A DNA stretch of 64,000 nucleotides from Companilactobacillus bobalius (GTDB lineage: Bacteria > Bacillota > Bacilli > Lactobacillales > Lactobacillaceae). Below the pieces are notes generated by a model. It had not been told where the DNA came from. It was given only the letters and a program-made list of their open reading frames with translations, and ran no database searches. Position numbers and translations under genes: made by a program. Shown here piece after piece: positions 1 to 8,289 of the stretch (positions are counted from its first letter, which is position 1; each line of letters opens with the position of its first letter). The stretch lies in assembly GCF_009764355.1 (NCBI RefSeq), contig NZ_LNUA01000059.1, positions 1 through 64,000 on the forward strand. Direction: 5' to 3'.

Positions 1-16
1 AACAGACAACTTAATT

Positions 17-45
17 ATCATATCGAAGTAACAAGAACATGTCAA
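17..45 (-). promoter_or_regulatory. strong sigma-A promoter reading out of the left edge
   Basis: On the minus strand a perfect -35 TTGACA (40-45) is separated by 17 bp from TATGAT (17-22). It drives transcription toward position 1, so its gene lies outside the window. Its quality would suit a stable RNA operon or a highly expressed gene, but nothing in the window identifies the target. Confidence 0.75.
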
Positions 46-65
46 GCACTTCTTTAAAATAATTT

Positions 66-107
66 GGAATCAACGGAGAAGCAATAAAGCTTCAAAGCGT
101 TGATTCC
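66..107. repeat. perfect-stem hairpin upstream of the edge promoter
   Basis: GGAATCAACG (66-75) and CGTTGATTCC (98-107) form a 10-bp perfect inverted repeat, with a second nested stem GAAGC/GCTTC (78-82 and 89-93). There is no T-run on either side, so it does not look like a simple intrinsic terminator. It lies 20 bp upstream of the -35 box of the outward promoter and could be an operator or part of an upstream transcript. From 108 to 313 I see no gene, only AT-rich sequence. Confidence 0.5.
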
Positions 108-313
108 ATTGCTCTGTCGCAACAACAAGATATATATTACCCGTTCAGTTACGACGTTGCAACCCTTTTTTATTATTTTTTGTTAATCAGTTAAAAACAA
201 TTCAGTTTCTTCCTATAGTTAACGAATATAACTTCAATATGACTTTTATGTTTATTACTATACCACGATTGCCAAACATGTCCATTGACTTTGCGTCTTC
301 TCTCAAAACAAAC

Positions 314-347
314 AAAAAAGCCCACCCTTCCATAGGAAAAGTGAAGC
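314..347 (-). terminator. terminator of the YeiH-type permease gene
   Basis: As minus-strand RNA, arms at 335-346 and 320-331 pair over about 11 bp, with several G-U pairs, around a short loop. A run of six U (314-319) follows. Because of the G-U pairs it should act only in the minus direction, just after the permease stop codon. Confidence 0.6.
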
Positions 348-350
348 ATT

Positions 351-1370
351 TTAGAAGAACATCTTACTAACTATGATTGTAAATGTCAGTAAAACTACTG
401 ATGCAGACAAAGCGGCTAAAACAGCATTACGTCCACTACTCAAGAAAGCCTTGAAATTAACACTCATCCCTAAAGCAGCCATTGCCATCCCTAGTACTAG
501 ATAAGCTAACTTAACTAACTGGTTCAACAAAGCGCTAGACATAGGAACAAAAGTACCAATAACACTAGCCAATAAAAATCCTGCCATAAACCAAGGTATC
601 GGCAATTTACCTTTTTCACCCTCATTAGTTTTATCCTGGTGTTGATACCAAATACCTATTATCAAAGCAGCTGGTGCTAATAGTAAGACTCGAGATAATT
701 TAGTTATGATTGCAGCACTCAAACTAACTGGTCCACCGGCACTACCTGTTGCAATCGCATGAGCTATTTCATGCAGTGATCCTCCAGCCATAACTCCAAA
801 CTGCATTGATGTCATATGCAACAATGGCTTAATAGCAATTTCGATTAAAGTAAAGACTGTTCCTAAAATGGCGACAATTGCTACAGCCAATACTTCATCA
901 TTATGTTTATCAGCCTCTTGATCTTTGGAAACTTTGATTTGAGGTGAGATACCCATTACAGCTGCCGCCCCACAAATACTAGTTCCACTAGCAGTCAAAA
1001 TAGCTAATCGTTTACTGACTCCGAACTTTCTAGCAATGTTATATGTCAAGACAACCATTCCGCTAACAATCACCATTGCAAAAAGAATTGTTTTCACACC
1101 AGCATGGGCTAAATCAATTAAATTCAGTTTGAATCCTAACAAGATGATTCCTAATCGAAGAAATTTGTTAGAAATGAAGCCGATTCCGCTCTCAGCTTTT
1201 TGAATTGCTGGACGATAGAATTGAAACAACATCCCTAATATCAGTGAAAGCACTAATGCGCCGATCACTGTTAAATATGGTAAGCCGCCTAAGAAGCTAC
1301 CAACAATTGAACACAATAAGGTCATAAAAAACGCATAATAGAAGCTTTTTTCAAAAAATTTTAAATACAT
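351..1370 (-). CDS. YeiH/UPF0324-family putative sulfate or anion exporter
   Basis: A 339-residue polytopic membrane protein with about ten hydrophobic segments, starting MYLKFFEKSF behind GGGAGGATTAACTT. The family signature is visible in the stretches GIILLGFKLN, TASGTSICGAAAVM (around residue 125) and GGSLHEIAHAIATG (around 195), all typical of the YeiH family (Cons_hypoth698). The family is annotated as putative sulfate exporter, but transport is poorly proven. A LysR regulator is divergently transcribed across a 100-bp gap, the usual YeiE/YeiH or CmbR-like arrangement, which suggests control by sulfur or oxidative metabolites. Family assignment is firm; the substrate is inference. Confidence 0.85.
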   Translation of the reverse strand: MYLKFFEKSFYYAFFMTLLCSIVGSFLGGLPYLTVIGALVLSLILGMLFQFYRPAIQKAESGIGFISNKFLRLGIILLGFKLNLIDLAHAGVKTILFAMVIVSGMVVLTYNIARKFGVSKRLAILTASGTSICGAAAVMGISPQIKVSKDQEADKHNDEVLAVAIVAILGTVFTLIEIAIKPLLHMTSMQFGVMAGGSLHEIAHAIATGSAGGPVSLSAAIITKLSRVLLLAPAALIIGIWYQHQDKTNEGEKGKLPIPWFMAGFLLASVIGTFVPMSSALLNQLVKLAYLVLGMAMAALGMSVNFKAFLSSGRNAVLAALSASVVLLTFTIIVSKMFF

Positions 1371-1436
1371 AAGTTAATCCTCCCTGTTTAAGAGGATAAT
1401 ATAGAACTATCATAAGTAAAAATTAGTATTTATTAC

Positions 1437-1452
1437 ATTTGCATAAGCAAAA
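1437..1452. promoter_or_regulatory. candidate LysR-type operator
   Basis: TTTGC-ATAA-GCAAA is a perfect inverted repeat 19 bp upstream of the lysR start codon, in the divergent spacer shared with the permease gene. Position and symmetry fit a LysR autoregulatory site. Confidence 0.5.
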
Positions 1453-1470
1453 TTTATTATAGGAGCAATT

Positions 1471-2340
1471 ATGTTAGATAAACGTTATCAAACACTCGTC
1501 GTATTGGCTGACACCAATTCATTCACTAAAACGGCTGAAACACTATTTATTACTCAACCAGCTGTTTCTCAACAAATAACTTCATTGGAAAATGAATTGA
1601 ATCTTTCCTTAGTCATCCGTGATCACAATCGTATTCACTTAACCGATATCGGTCAGAAATTAGCTGATTATGCTAAACAAGTCGAATTCGAAAGTCAAAA
1701 AGTCCTTAACTCTTTAAAAACACCCGCCAAATTCAATATGGGGTGTACTCTTTCGCTTAGTTCAACACTACTACCAAAATTTTTAAATCATCTAAGTAAT
1801 AAAATCCAAATATCGACTACCGAGATCAAGAATACCGACCATATCTTACAAAATATCCGTGATGGCAAAATTGATTTTGGATTAGTTGAGGGAAACTTTG
1901 ATACTGATGAATTCGATTCTTTCTTCTTACAAAAAGAGAACTTCGTCTGTATTTCTCATCAGCAACTTAACATTTCAACCATTGAAGACCTTTTCAATCA
2001 AACTCTCTTAATCCGAGAACCCGGTTCCGGTAGCCGCAATATTTTCGAAAATTGGTTAGCTACTCAAAACTATAAAATCAACGACTTCAATAAAGTGATG
2101 GAGATTGCCAGTCCTAATACCATTCTTGAACTGCTAAAACAGATTTCCGGTGTCACTTTCATCTATGAATCACTCGTCACCTCGGAGATTAAAAATGGAC
2201 AATTAAAAAAACTAGATTTTCCAGGGTTCAAAATTGAACATCCCATTAATCTAGTTTTTCTCAAAAATTCTTATTTTAAAAATACTTATCAGGAATTAAC
2301 TGCTTCATATCTTCAAGAAACGAATTCTACTACTTACTGA
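1471..2340 (+). CDS. LysR-family transcriptional regulator
   Basis: 289 residues with an N-terminal winged HTH (about residues 3-60; [20 protein letters not shown] is the recognition region) and a C-terminal periplasmic-binding-like effector domain containing [14 protein letters not shown], typical of CysB/YeiE-type LysR proteins. ATG follows AGGAG by six bases. Divergent from the YeiH-type permease, its likely target. Its last 11 bp overlap the 3' end of the convergent cyclophilin gene. Confidence 0.9.
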   Translation: MLDKRYQTLVVLADTNSFTKTAETLFITQPAVSQQITSLENELNLSLVIRDHNRIHLTDIGQKLADYAKQVEFESQKVLNSLKTPAKFNMGCTLSLSSTLLPKFLNHLSNKIQISTTEIKNTDHILQNIRDGKIDFGLVEGNFDTDEFDSFFLQKENFVCISHQQLNISTIEDLFNQTLLIREPGSGSRNIFENWLATQNYKINDFNKVMEIASPNTILELLKQISGVTFIYESLVTSEIKNGQLKKLDFPGFKIEHPINLVFLKNSYFKNTYQELTASYLQETNSTTY

Positions 2341-2914
2341 TTTCAACACTTTCCATAACGATGTCTTCTTTAGGTTTATCATTACCATCACGTTTAGCAC
2401 GACTGATTTCTTGAACAACATCCATGCCTTCAATAACTTGTCCAAAAACAGTGTGACGATGATCTAGCCAAGGTGTACCACCGTTCTTATAAGCAGTGAT
2501 AATTTCTTCAGGATAACCAGCACCGGCCATTTCTTTAACCATACGTTTAGGCATATTTTCGTTTGAAACGATAAAAAATTGACTACCGTTAGTATTAGGA
2601 CCAGCATTAGCCATTGATAAAGCACCAGTCAAATTATATAGTTGGTCGCTGAATTCATCCTCAAAACTCTTACCATAAATACTTTCACCACCGGCACCAG
2701 TACCAGTTGGGTCTCCACCTTGAATCATGAAATCAGGAATAACACGATGGAAGATAATTCCGTTGTAGTAACCCTTTTGAGCTAATTCAATGAAATTCTT
2801 AACTGTCTTAGGAACTAATTCATCAAATAGTTGAATTTTGATTACTCCGTGATTCGTTTTAATTGTTGCTACACTGCCTGTGGCATTTTCTAAATCCAAT
2901 TGTGGATATGTCAT
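2330..2914 (-). CDS. cyclophilin-type peptidyl-prolyl cis-trans isomerase
   Basis: 194 residues forming one cyclophilin domain. Family motifs are [21 protein letters not shown] (read from residue 53; R and F of the FHR motif are present), [16 protein letters not shown] around residue 100, and [14 protein letters not shown]. No signal peptide, so it is probably cytosolic; it would catalyse proline isomerisation in protein folding. The start follows GAAGGGAAACAACAAT. Monocistronic, overlapping the convergent lysR end by 11 bp with no room for a separate terminator. Confidence 0.95.
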   Translation of the reverse strand: MTYPQLDLENATGSVATIKTNHGVIKIQLFDELVPKTVKNFIELAQKGYYNGIIFHRVIPDFMIQGGDPTGTGAGGESIYGKSFEDEFSDQLYNLTGALSMANAGPNTNGSQFFIVSNENMPKRMVKEMAGAGYPEEIITAYKNGGTPWLDHRHTVFGQVIEGMDVVQEISRAKRDGNDKPKEDIVMESVEISK

Positions 2915-3034
2915 ATTGTTGTTTCCCTTCTATTATCTAATCTAAGTAAACCTACTTTACCATACTAAATCAAAGTACAGGTGGTAACTGACTTTATTTT
3001 GTTACACTAACTAAAAAGGTTAACGGAGGTATAT

Positions 3035-3394
3035 ATGAAGAAGAAAGACATAACCCAAATGGCATTTCGAGATCTCTACCCACTTTATATCCAAAAAGTT
3101 GAGCGCAAGGGTCATTCACAATCCGAAGTCAATCAGATAATCTATTGGTTAACTGGTTATAACGATCAATCATTATCGGAACAAATCGAAACAGGTGCAA
3201 CACTAGCAAATTTTTTCCAAAGTGCTCCACACATAAACGAAAATACTGCTTTAATCAAAGGAACCATCTTCGGCATCCACGTTGAGAATATCCAAGATCC
3301 CTTAGTTCAAGAGATTCGTTACTTGGACAAACTAGTCGATGAGCTGGCCCACAATAAAACTATGGAACAAATTTTACGTAGTGAAATATCTTAA
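3035..3394 (+). CDS. DUF2200-family protein
   Basis: 119 residues with the DUF2200 pattern: MAFRDLYPLYIQKVERKGHS near the N terminus, WLTGY, then a C-terminal stretch with DPLVQEIRYLDKLVDELA. Function of the family is unknown; it is a small soluble protein common in Firmicutes and Bacteroidetes. ATG follows GGAGGTATAT. The stop codon overlaps by 4 bp the end of the convergent XRE regulator, so both transcripts are antisense at their ends. Confidence 0.85.
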   Translation: MKKKDITQMAFRDLYPLYIQKVERKGHSQSEVNQIIYWLTGYNDQSLSEQIETGATLANFFQSAPHINENTALIKGTIFGIHVENIQDPLVQEIRYLDKLVDELAHNKTMEQILRSEIS

Positions 3395-3840
3395 CTTTGT
3401 TTACGCAATTTTCTAAACAAGTAGATAAATCCACTGATCAATCCCATTAGTAAGAATAGATATCCTATGGGAATCAAGAAGAATGGCTCATGTAAAACGC
3501 CGTTACTGTCAATTGTTGAACCGATCATCGTAGACAACAAGAAACAACCGATCCCAGTTAATATCATAATTATCGTTGCATATAGATTGATCCGCATTTT
3601 TCTAACCTCACTACTATCATTCATTAATTTTGTCGTCATCGTTGGATCGCCCAGAATTAATCGGTCTAACGATAATTGGAACGTTTTAGCAATCATAACG
3701 ACCATTTCCAAATCAGGTAAATTACGGTTATTCTCCCAACTAGAAATTGTTTGTCGTGAAACATTCAATTTCTGAGCTAGTTGTTCTTGAGTTAATTTTC
3801 TACTGGTACGTAACTTCTTTATTTGTGATCCAAAGTCCAT
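3391..3840 (-). CDS. XRE-family HTH regulator with two membrane segments
   Basis: About 149 residues. Residues 3-58 form a Cro/C1-type HTH (QIKKLRTSRKLTQEQLAQKL...VSRQTISSWENNRNLPDLE). A linker follows, then two hydrophobic helices near the C terminus (IIMILTGIGCFLLSTMIG and FFLIPIGYLFLLMGLISGFI), giving a membrane-anchored DNA-binding protein. The longer open frame starts seven codons earlier, but AAGGAG lies inside it, so I place the start at MDFGSQ. Ligand and targets are unknown. Confidence 0.85.
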   Translation of the reverse strand: MDFGSQIKKLRTSRKLTQEQLAQKLNVSRQTISSWENNRNLPDLEMVVMIAKTFQLSLDRLILGDPTMTTKLMNDSSEVRKMRINLYATIIMILTGIGCFLLSTMIGSTIDSNGVLHEPFFLIPIGYLFLLMGLISGFIYLFRKLRKQS

Positions 3841-4028
3841 TCCTTCAGCTCCTTTTTCCATTAGTTATACCGATATAGTGACAGAATTAAAAGCTAGAGT
3901 TACAAGCATCCTTGATATATCAATATTTATAACTTAATATTTACGATCCGTATACTTATCTATAAATATAACTAATTCTGTGTTATCTTGTATATCCAAT
4001 GAAATCCAAAGACTGAGGGTACATATTT

Positions 4029-4280
4029 TTGATCACAGAAAACATTCAAGACTACACTTTAGGAAAAGAAGAACCTACATTAGATATCTCTATTACGGGA
4101 AACAGCAATATCGACTATTCCCACGATGACTTAAAGATTGCAGCCGCAATTAAGTTAATCGAATCTTGCGACAATTTGAACTTTACCTTACAAACTGGAG
4201 AACACGAATTATACAAGGAATTGTCCGACAAGTTATACGTCGCAGTTGAAGATTTCGTTCCCAAAAGTTACTTAAATTAA
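4029..4280 (+). CDS. small acidic hypothetical protein, TTG start
   Basis: 83 residues, not recognised. It is acidic, has no membrane segment, and reads as a compact soluble domain (N-terminal beta-like TLDISITGN, then helical DLKIAAAIKLIESC). The only in-frame start near a ribosome site is TTG at 4029, after GAGGG. A good terminator follows 7 bp after the stop. The codon pattern is ordinary for the genome, so I think it is real, but the function is unknown. Confidence 0.55.
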   Translation: MITENIQDYTLGKEEPTLDISITGNSNIDYSHDDLKIAAAIKLIESCDNLNFTLQTGEHELYKELSDKLYVAVEDFVPKSYLN

Positions 4281-4286
4281 TAAGAG

Positions 4287-4322
4287 GACAGCCTAGCCAA
4301 TCGGTTTAGCTGTCTTTTTGTT
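4287..4322 (+). terminator. intrinsic terminator after the small hypothetical gene
   Basis: GACAGC (4287-4292) pairs with GCTGTC (4309-4314), with further pairing inside, followed by TTTTTGTTT. Confidence 0.8.
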
Positions 4323-4367
4323 TATGCTATCATTATTTCAGCTACTTTTTTGAAAGGAACGGAAATT

Positions 4368-5210
4368 TTGAATACATCCCTTAACTTAAATACTCTTATT
4401 AAAAAAGTTTTTCTGAAGGTCGATTGGGAGTCCCTATTACAACATGTAATCTCGGTTGTTTTCCAATTAGTCTTGTTAACAGTTGTCTTACTTTTGATTA
4501 ACTGGATTGGTAAGAAAATCATTCGTCATATTTTTAAAACGGGACTGCGTAATTATAAGCGTGGTATCTCACCAAAGAAATTAGACACCATTTACACTTT
4601 AGCCCTCAACATCTTTAAATATATCCTGATGTTCTTTTGGATCTATGCCCTACTATCAGCCATTGGAATTCCTGTCGGTACATTAATTGCCGGTGCCGGA
4701 ATCTTCAGTTTGGCTATTGGTCTTGGTGCTCAAGGATTCGTCTCCGATATGGTCAATGGCTTTTTCATTCTTTTAGAACAACAAATCAGCGTGGGTGATA
4801 CGATTACAGTTAATAGTGTTGAAGGCCAAGTCACTTATGTTGGTATCCGAACAACTCAAATTCAAAGTGTTGATGGAACGCTAAATTATATTCCTAATCG
4901 AAATATTACCGTTGTCAGCAATAAATCCCGTAATAATATGCAGGCCTTGATGGAAATCCCTGTTTCTAGTGCTGCTCCTTTTGAGGAAATCACTAAAATC
5001 ATTAATCAGATCAATCAGGATCTGGATTTGAAAAAATTGCAAATTACTAAAAAGCCTTATATTGTTGGATTCTCTAATCAACCTGATGGCACTTTGGTTA
5101 TTCAGGTCGCTACTTATACCAAACCAGGTGCTCAATTCCATGTTAGAAATATTTTGTTGGAGAAATATCTTTCTGGTATTACTGGTGCTGGGATTGATTT
5201 GCCTAAATAA
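4368..5210 (+). CDS. MscS-family mechanosensitive ion channel
   Basis: About 280 residues. Two or three transmembrane helices fill the first 110 residues, the last being the glycine/alanine-rich pore helix GTLIAGAGIFSLAIGLGAQGFVSDMVNGF. This is followed by the conserved beta domain FILLEQQISVGDTITV and a C-terminal cytoplasmic domain. It would open on hypo-osmotic shock to release solutes. The open frame extends to TTG 4350, but the Shine-Dalgarno GAAAGGAACGG lies within it, so TTG 4368 is the likely start. Monocistronic, with its own strong terminator. Confidence 0.9.
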   Translation: MNTSLNLNTLIKKVFLKVDWESLLQHVISVVFQLVLLTVVLLLINWIGKKIIRHIFKTGLRNYKRGISPKKLDTIYTLALNIFKYILMFFWIYALLSAIGIPVGTLIAGAGIFSLAIGLGAQGFVSDMVNGFFILLEQQISVGDTITVNSVEGQVTYVGIRTTQIQSVDGTLNYIPNRNITVVSNKSRNNMQALMEIPVSSAAPFEEITKIINQINQDLDLKKLQITKKPYIVGFSNQPDGTLVIQVATYTKPGAQFHVRNILLEKYLSGITGAGIDLPK

Positions 5211-5215
5211 ATTAA

Positions 5216-5258
5216 AAACCGCTAGACTTCCTTTTTTGGGAAGTTTAGCGGTTTTTTT
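5216..5258 (+). terminator. strong bidirectional terminator after mscS
   Basis: AAACCGCTAGACTTCC pairs with GGAAGTTTAGCGGTTT across a short T-rich loop. A T-run follows on the plus strand and an A-run precedes it, so it can act on both strands. Confidence 0.9.
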
Positions 5259-5267
5259 GATGTTCTT

Positions 5268-5442
5268 ATTTAGATAACTATTGTTCTGTTTTTAGATAAC
5301 CATAGTTCTATGTTTTATAGTGGAAACGAGCTACGTAAGCCAGATTCCTGTGCTTTGCCTGACTTCACGAACTGTCTGCTGCGCAGCCAATTCGCAAAGT
5401 CCTGCAAATGCTCAGAATCTAAACGGACTTACTCCGCTCTCT
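5268..5442 (-). repeat. hairpin element A1 in a convergent 3' region
   Basis: First copy of a dispersed element. Read along the plus strand it has an AT-rich leader (GATAACCATAGTTCTATG, then ATAGTGGAAACGAG) followed by a GC-richer core of about 115 bp ending CCGCTCTCTAA. The core folds end to end: GAGC/GCTC and GTAAG/CTTAC at the base, AGATTC/GAATCT next, GACTT/AAGTC and CGAA/TTCG above that, and CTGC/GCAG around a 3-nt apex. The leader is duplicated here, with about 24 bp of TTTAGATAAC repeated from 5268 and 5291. The right end abuts the stop codon of the aldo/keto reductase gene (TAG, 5441-5443). In that gene's sense the hairpin would be its 3' UTR, terminating at the mscS terminator. Confidence 0.85.
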
Positions 5443-6393
5443 AAGGCAAGTCATTTCCTGCTGCGAAGTATACGTCATACCACTCTTGTTTAGTAAGCTC
5501 TACATCGGCACCTTTTGCACTATCAATTACGTGTTCTGGATTCATTGTTCCTATCAACACTTGGATTCCTGCTGGGTGTCTTAAAATCCATGCTACTGCT
5601 ATGGCATTCTTACTTACCCCATACTTATCTGCTAATTCTTGTAACTTAGCATTCAATTCTGGGAACTTGTCGCTGCCTATGAATGTTCCTTCGAACATCC
5701 ATATTGGAATGGTGACCATGCTTGTATTGTTGTTCCCATTCTTCTGGAGAATTCTAATAGTCCTCCATCATGATTTATGGAACGAGCATCGGTCATATTT
5801 GTGTGCATTCCGTAATCAATCATTCCTGTGTGAGCAATGCTAAATTGTAATTGGTTAATCAATAACTTTTGATCAACGGCTTCTTGCAACATCTGGAATT
5901 GTTGAGGATTGAAGTTTGATACACCGAAGTGTCTTACTTTTCCATCTCTTTGCAATTCGTCAAAGGCTTCAGCTACTTCTTCTGGTTCCATCAATGGATC
6001 TGGACGATGTAATAGGAATGAATCTAGATAATCGATTTGCATTCTATCAAGAATTCCATCAACGGCTTCAATAATATGCTTCTTTGAGAAATCATATCTT
6101 TTACCGAAAACAAAACTTCCATGACTGCGGGCTGGATCAAAGACGATTCCACCTTTTGATTGAATATAGACATCATCACGTGAAATGTTTGCTTCTTTCA
6201 TAGCTTGTCCGAAAACTTTTTCGGAATTGCCCATGCCATAGATATCGGCTGAATCTATATAGTTAATACCACTATCAACAGCAGCTTCAAGTGTTTTAGC
6301 TGCATCTTTAGCTGATAAAGCTTCCATACGCATAATTCCTAGTGCAACGGCTGAAGCTTTCCAATTTGTGTTACCAATATTTAGTTGTTTCAT
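5441..6393 (-). pseudogene. aldo/keto reductase, single frameshift
   Basis: An aldo/keto reductase of about 315 residues split by one frameshift. The N-terminal part (5677-6393) carries the family tetrad (about D47, Y52, K80, H129) and runs to PFQYG before going out of frame. The C-terminal part continues in the -1 frame as MFEGTFIGSDKFPEL and ends normally at AAGNDLP. The break is at about 5698-5700, where one base appears lost (GGATG where GG-N-ATG is expected). Everything else, including RBS and promoter, is intact, so it is either a very recent mutation or a sequencing error. Family role: NADPH-dependent carbonyl reduction. Confidence 0.85.
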
Positions 6394-6430
6394 GAGTTTT
6401 TAAGTTCCTTTCGTTTTTCTCAACGATTTA

Positions 6431-6461
6431 ACAATAGTACTTAGAGTGTGGTCTAGGTCAA
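6431..6461 (-). promoter_or_regulatory. MerR-type promoter/operator of the aldo/keto reductase gene
   Basis: -35 TTGACC (6456-6461) and -10 TATTGT (6431-6436) are separated by 19 bp, the over-long spacing of MerR-controlled promoters. The spacer region contains the interrupted dyad ACCTAGA-N6-TCTAAGT (6 of 7 positions symmetric). Thiol- or aldehyde-responsive MerR regulators commonly control reductases this way. No merR gene is present in the window. Confidence 0.6.
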
Positions 6462-6475
6462 TTGTTTTTTCAAAA

Positions 6476-7480
6476 TTATTTATCAAGTCCTAATTTAATC
6501 AAAGTTTTAGCTGCATCCATGACTGTTTCTTCTGGTTTATGTTGTGTCCAGCCCAAATCATTTTCCGCAGCGGCAGTCGTATGACGATATTTACGATCCA
6601 ACATTGGTACTAATGCACGCAAGCTAGGAACGAAGCGCGCTAATAATTTAGTCACTGTATTAGGCATCATTCTGATTTTAATTTTTTTATATGGGAAATT
6701 AGTCTGATAAATCTTTTCTACATCTGCCATCTGTAATACTTGAGAAGCAGCTAGGTATCTTTTTCCAATAGCAACGGGATTCTCAAAGGCTAATCGGTGC
6801 AGCCTGGCTAAATCTCTAACATCCGAAATTTCTAACGGAACATGTGGTGTCATTGGCAATCCATTTAACATCTGTAACAGAATTCGATTAGAACTGACTG
6901 CCTTATCTGACAAGATTGGTCCAAAGATTGCACCTGGAAGTACTGTTGTCAATTCCATACCCTCTTCTTTGACATATTCCCAAGCAGCCTTTTCAGATTC
7001 AACTTTTGAAATACGATAAGGATCTAAATCTGGATTCTTAACATCTGTCCAAAAACTCTCATCCAAAACAGCGGTACTTCCACTTTCAGGAGTGGACGCT
7101 GCCTGTGAACTAGTCATTACTACTCGCTTAACGCCAGCTTCTTTAGCTGCTTTTAGAACTGTAAGTGTTCCATTCTTAGCAACGTTAACTAATTCTTCAA
7201 CAGTTTGAGTTCCATTCCCCATTGGTGAAGCTACGTGGATCACGCCATCAGCACCTTTAATACTTTCTACCCAATTCTTGTCACTAGTTAGATCAGCTTC
7301 AAAAAAACTAAGATTCTTCATTTCATCCTTGGAAACGGCTCCAGCAATTTCTTTTTCTAGACGATCTGCCTTCTTCATTGACCGCACGCTGGTACTGACC
7401 TCATATCCTGCATTGAGAAAATCGACGATCACCCATCCTGCGACGAATCCTGTACCACCTGTTACAACTACTTTTTTCAT
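6476..7480 (-). CDS. NAD-dependent epimerase/dehydratase-type extended SDR
   Basis: 334 residues. An N-terminal Rossmann motif (VVVTGGTGFVAGWV, residues 4-17), the substrate-binding active region VVMTSSQAAS, and the YRISK motif (Y/K pair) mark an extended short-chain dehydrogenase of the dihydroflavonol-4-reductase/aldehyde reductase type. It probably reduces aldehydes or ketones with NADPH; the substrate is unknown. The start follows AGAGGACATAAATT. Divergent from a TetR regulator whose operator lies between them. The reductase pseudogene downstream has its own promoter. Confidence 0.88.
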   Translation of the reverse strand: MKKVVVTGGTGFVAGWVIVDFLNAGYEVSTSVRSMKKADRLEKEIAGAVSKDEMKNLSFFEADLTSDKNWVESIKGADGVIHVASPMGNGTQTVEELVNVAKNGTLTVLKAAKEAGVKRVVMTSSQAASTPESGSTAVLDESFWTDVKNPDLDPYRISKVESEKAAWEYVKEEGMELTTVLPGAIFGPILSDKAVSSNRILLQMLNGLPMTPHVPLEISDVRDLARLHRLAFENPVAIGKRYLAASQVLQMADVEKIYQTNFPYKKIKIRMMPNTVTKLLARFVPSLRALVPMLDRKYRHTTAAAENDLGWTQHKPEETVMDAAKTLIKLGLDK

Positions 7481-7506
7481 AATTTATGTCCTCTGTTTAT
7501 TTAATT

Positions 7507-7556
7507 TAGACAAATAATACTATCAAGTGTCTATATCGTCAAATAAATGATATAAT
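7507..7556 (+). promoter_or_regulatory. tetR promoter with overlapping inverted-repeat operator
   Basis: TAGACA (7507-7512) and TGTCTA (7528-7533) form an inverted repeat. The right arm is 17 bp from a perfect TATAAT (7551-7556), so it occupies the -35 position of the tetR promoter. The divergent SDR promoter (TTGATA, 17 bp, TAAATA on the minus strand) overlaps the same dyad. One bound regulator could therefore repress both genes. Confidence 0.6.
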
Positions 7557-7577
7557 TATTTTTGGAGGTATTATTGC

Positions 7578-8219
7578 ATGACACCAAAAGAAGAACTAAT
7601 TATCAAATTTAACCATATTATTCTCATACAAGGATTCGATAATTTTTCAATGGTAGATTTAGCAAAAATGGCCGGTATTAGTCGTGCTAAACTCTATATC
7701 TACTTTAAAAATAAAGATGAAATCGTCCAATCGGTCGTTCAACGACACTTAGAATTTCTACAAAAAAATCCCATCCCCACAAAAATTGAAGATGAGAATC
7801 TACTGCCAACTATTTTGAATTCCCTCTTATTAATGGGATCAACCACTGAATTATTCAAAACTGAATTAAAACAAACTTATCCACAAATGTATCGTCAATT
7901 CAGTCACGGTTACGAAGAATACTTTCAGGCCTTGGAAAAATATTATCAGATTGCCCAACAGCAACAATTAATCATTAATGATGTTTCCGCAGAATTCTTA
8001 CTCTTCCAAAATCAAATCAATATTCATGGAATTTTAGATAATGTTAGAGTTAACCAGATAAGTTTGGAAAAAGGAGAACTGTACTTAAAAGAGTATTTTA
8101 TTTATCAGATTCACTCCCTATTAGTTAAACCCGAAGTAGTGATATCTGATCAAATTAAAACCTTCGCCCATACAATCATTAATGAGTATTATGATACGTA
8201 TGCACAAATTAATAACTAG
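7578..8219 (+). CDS. TetR/AcrR-family transcriptional regulator
   Basis: 213 residues. Residues 5-52 form the TetR DNA-binding domain (FDNFSMVDLAKMAGISRAKLYIYFKNKDEI). The rest is an all-helical ligand domain without recognisable specificity. ATG follows TTTGGAGGTATTATTGC. Divergent from the SDR gene, with a shared dyad in the spacer, so local repression of the SDR is the simplest model. Confidence 0.9.
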   Translation: MTPKEELIIKFNHIILIQGFDNFSMVDLAKMAGISRAKLYIYFKNKDEIVQSVVQRHLEFLQKNPIPTKIEDENLLPTILNSLLLMGSTTELFKTELKQTYPQMYRQFSHGYEEYFQALEKYYQIAQQQQLIINDVSAEFLLFQNQINIHGILDNVRVNQISLEKGELYLKEYFIYQIHSLLVKPEVVISDQIKTFAHTIINEYYDTYAQINN

Positions 8220-8289
8220 TCCATTTGGTTTCAATTATTAAACCAGTTATAATTAAGATATTAATAACCATAAAGGGAGCGATTTAATA

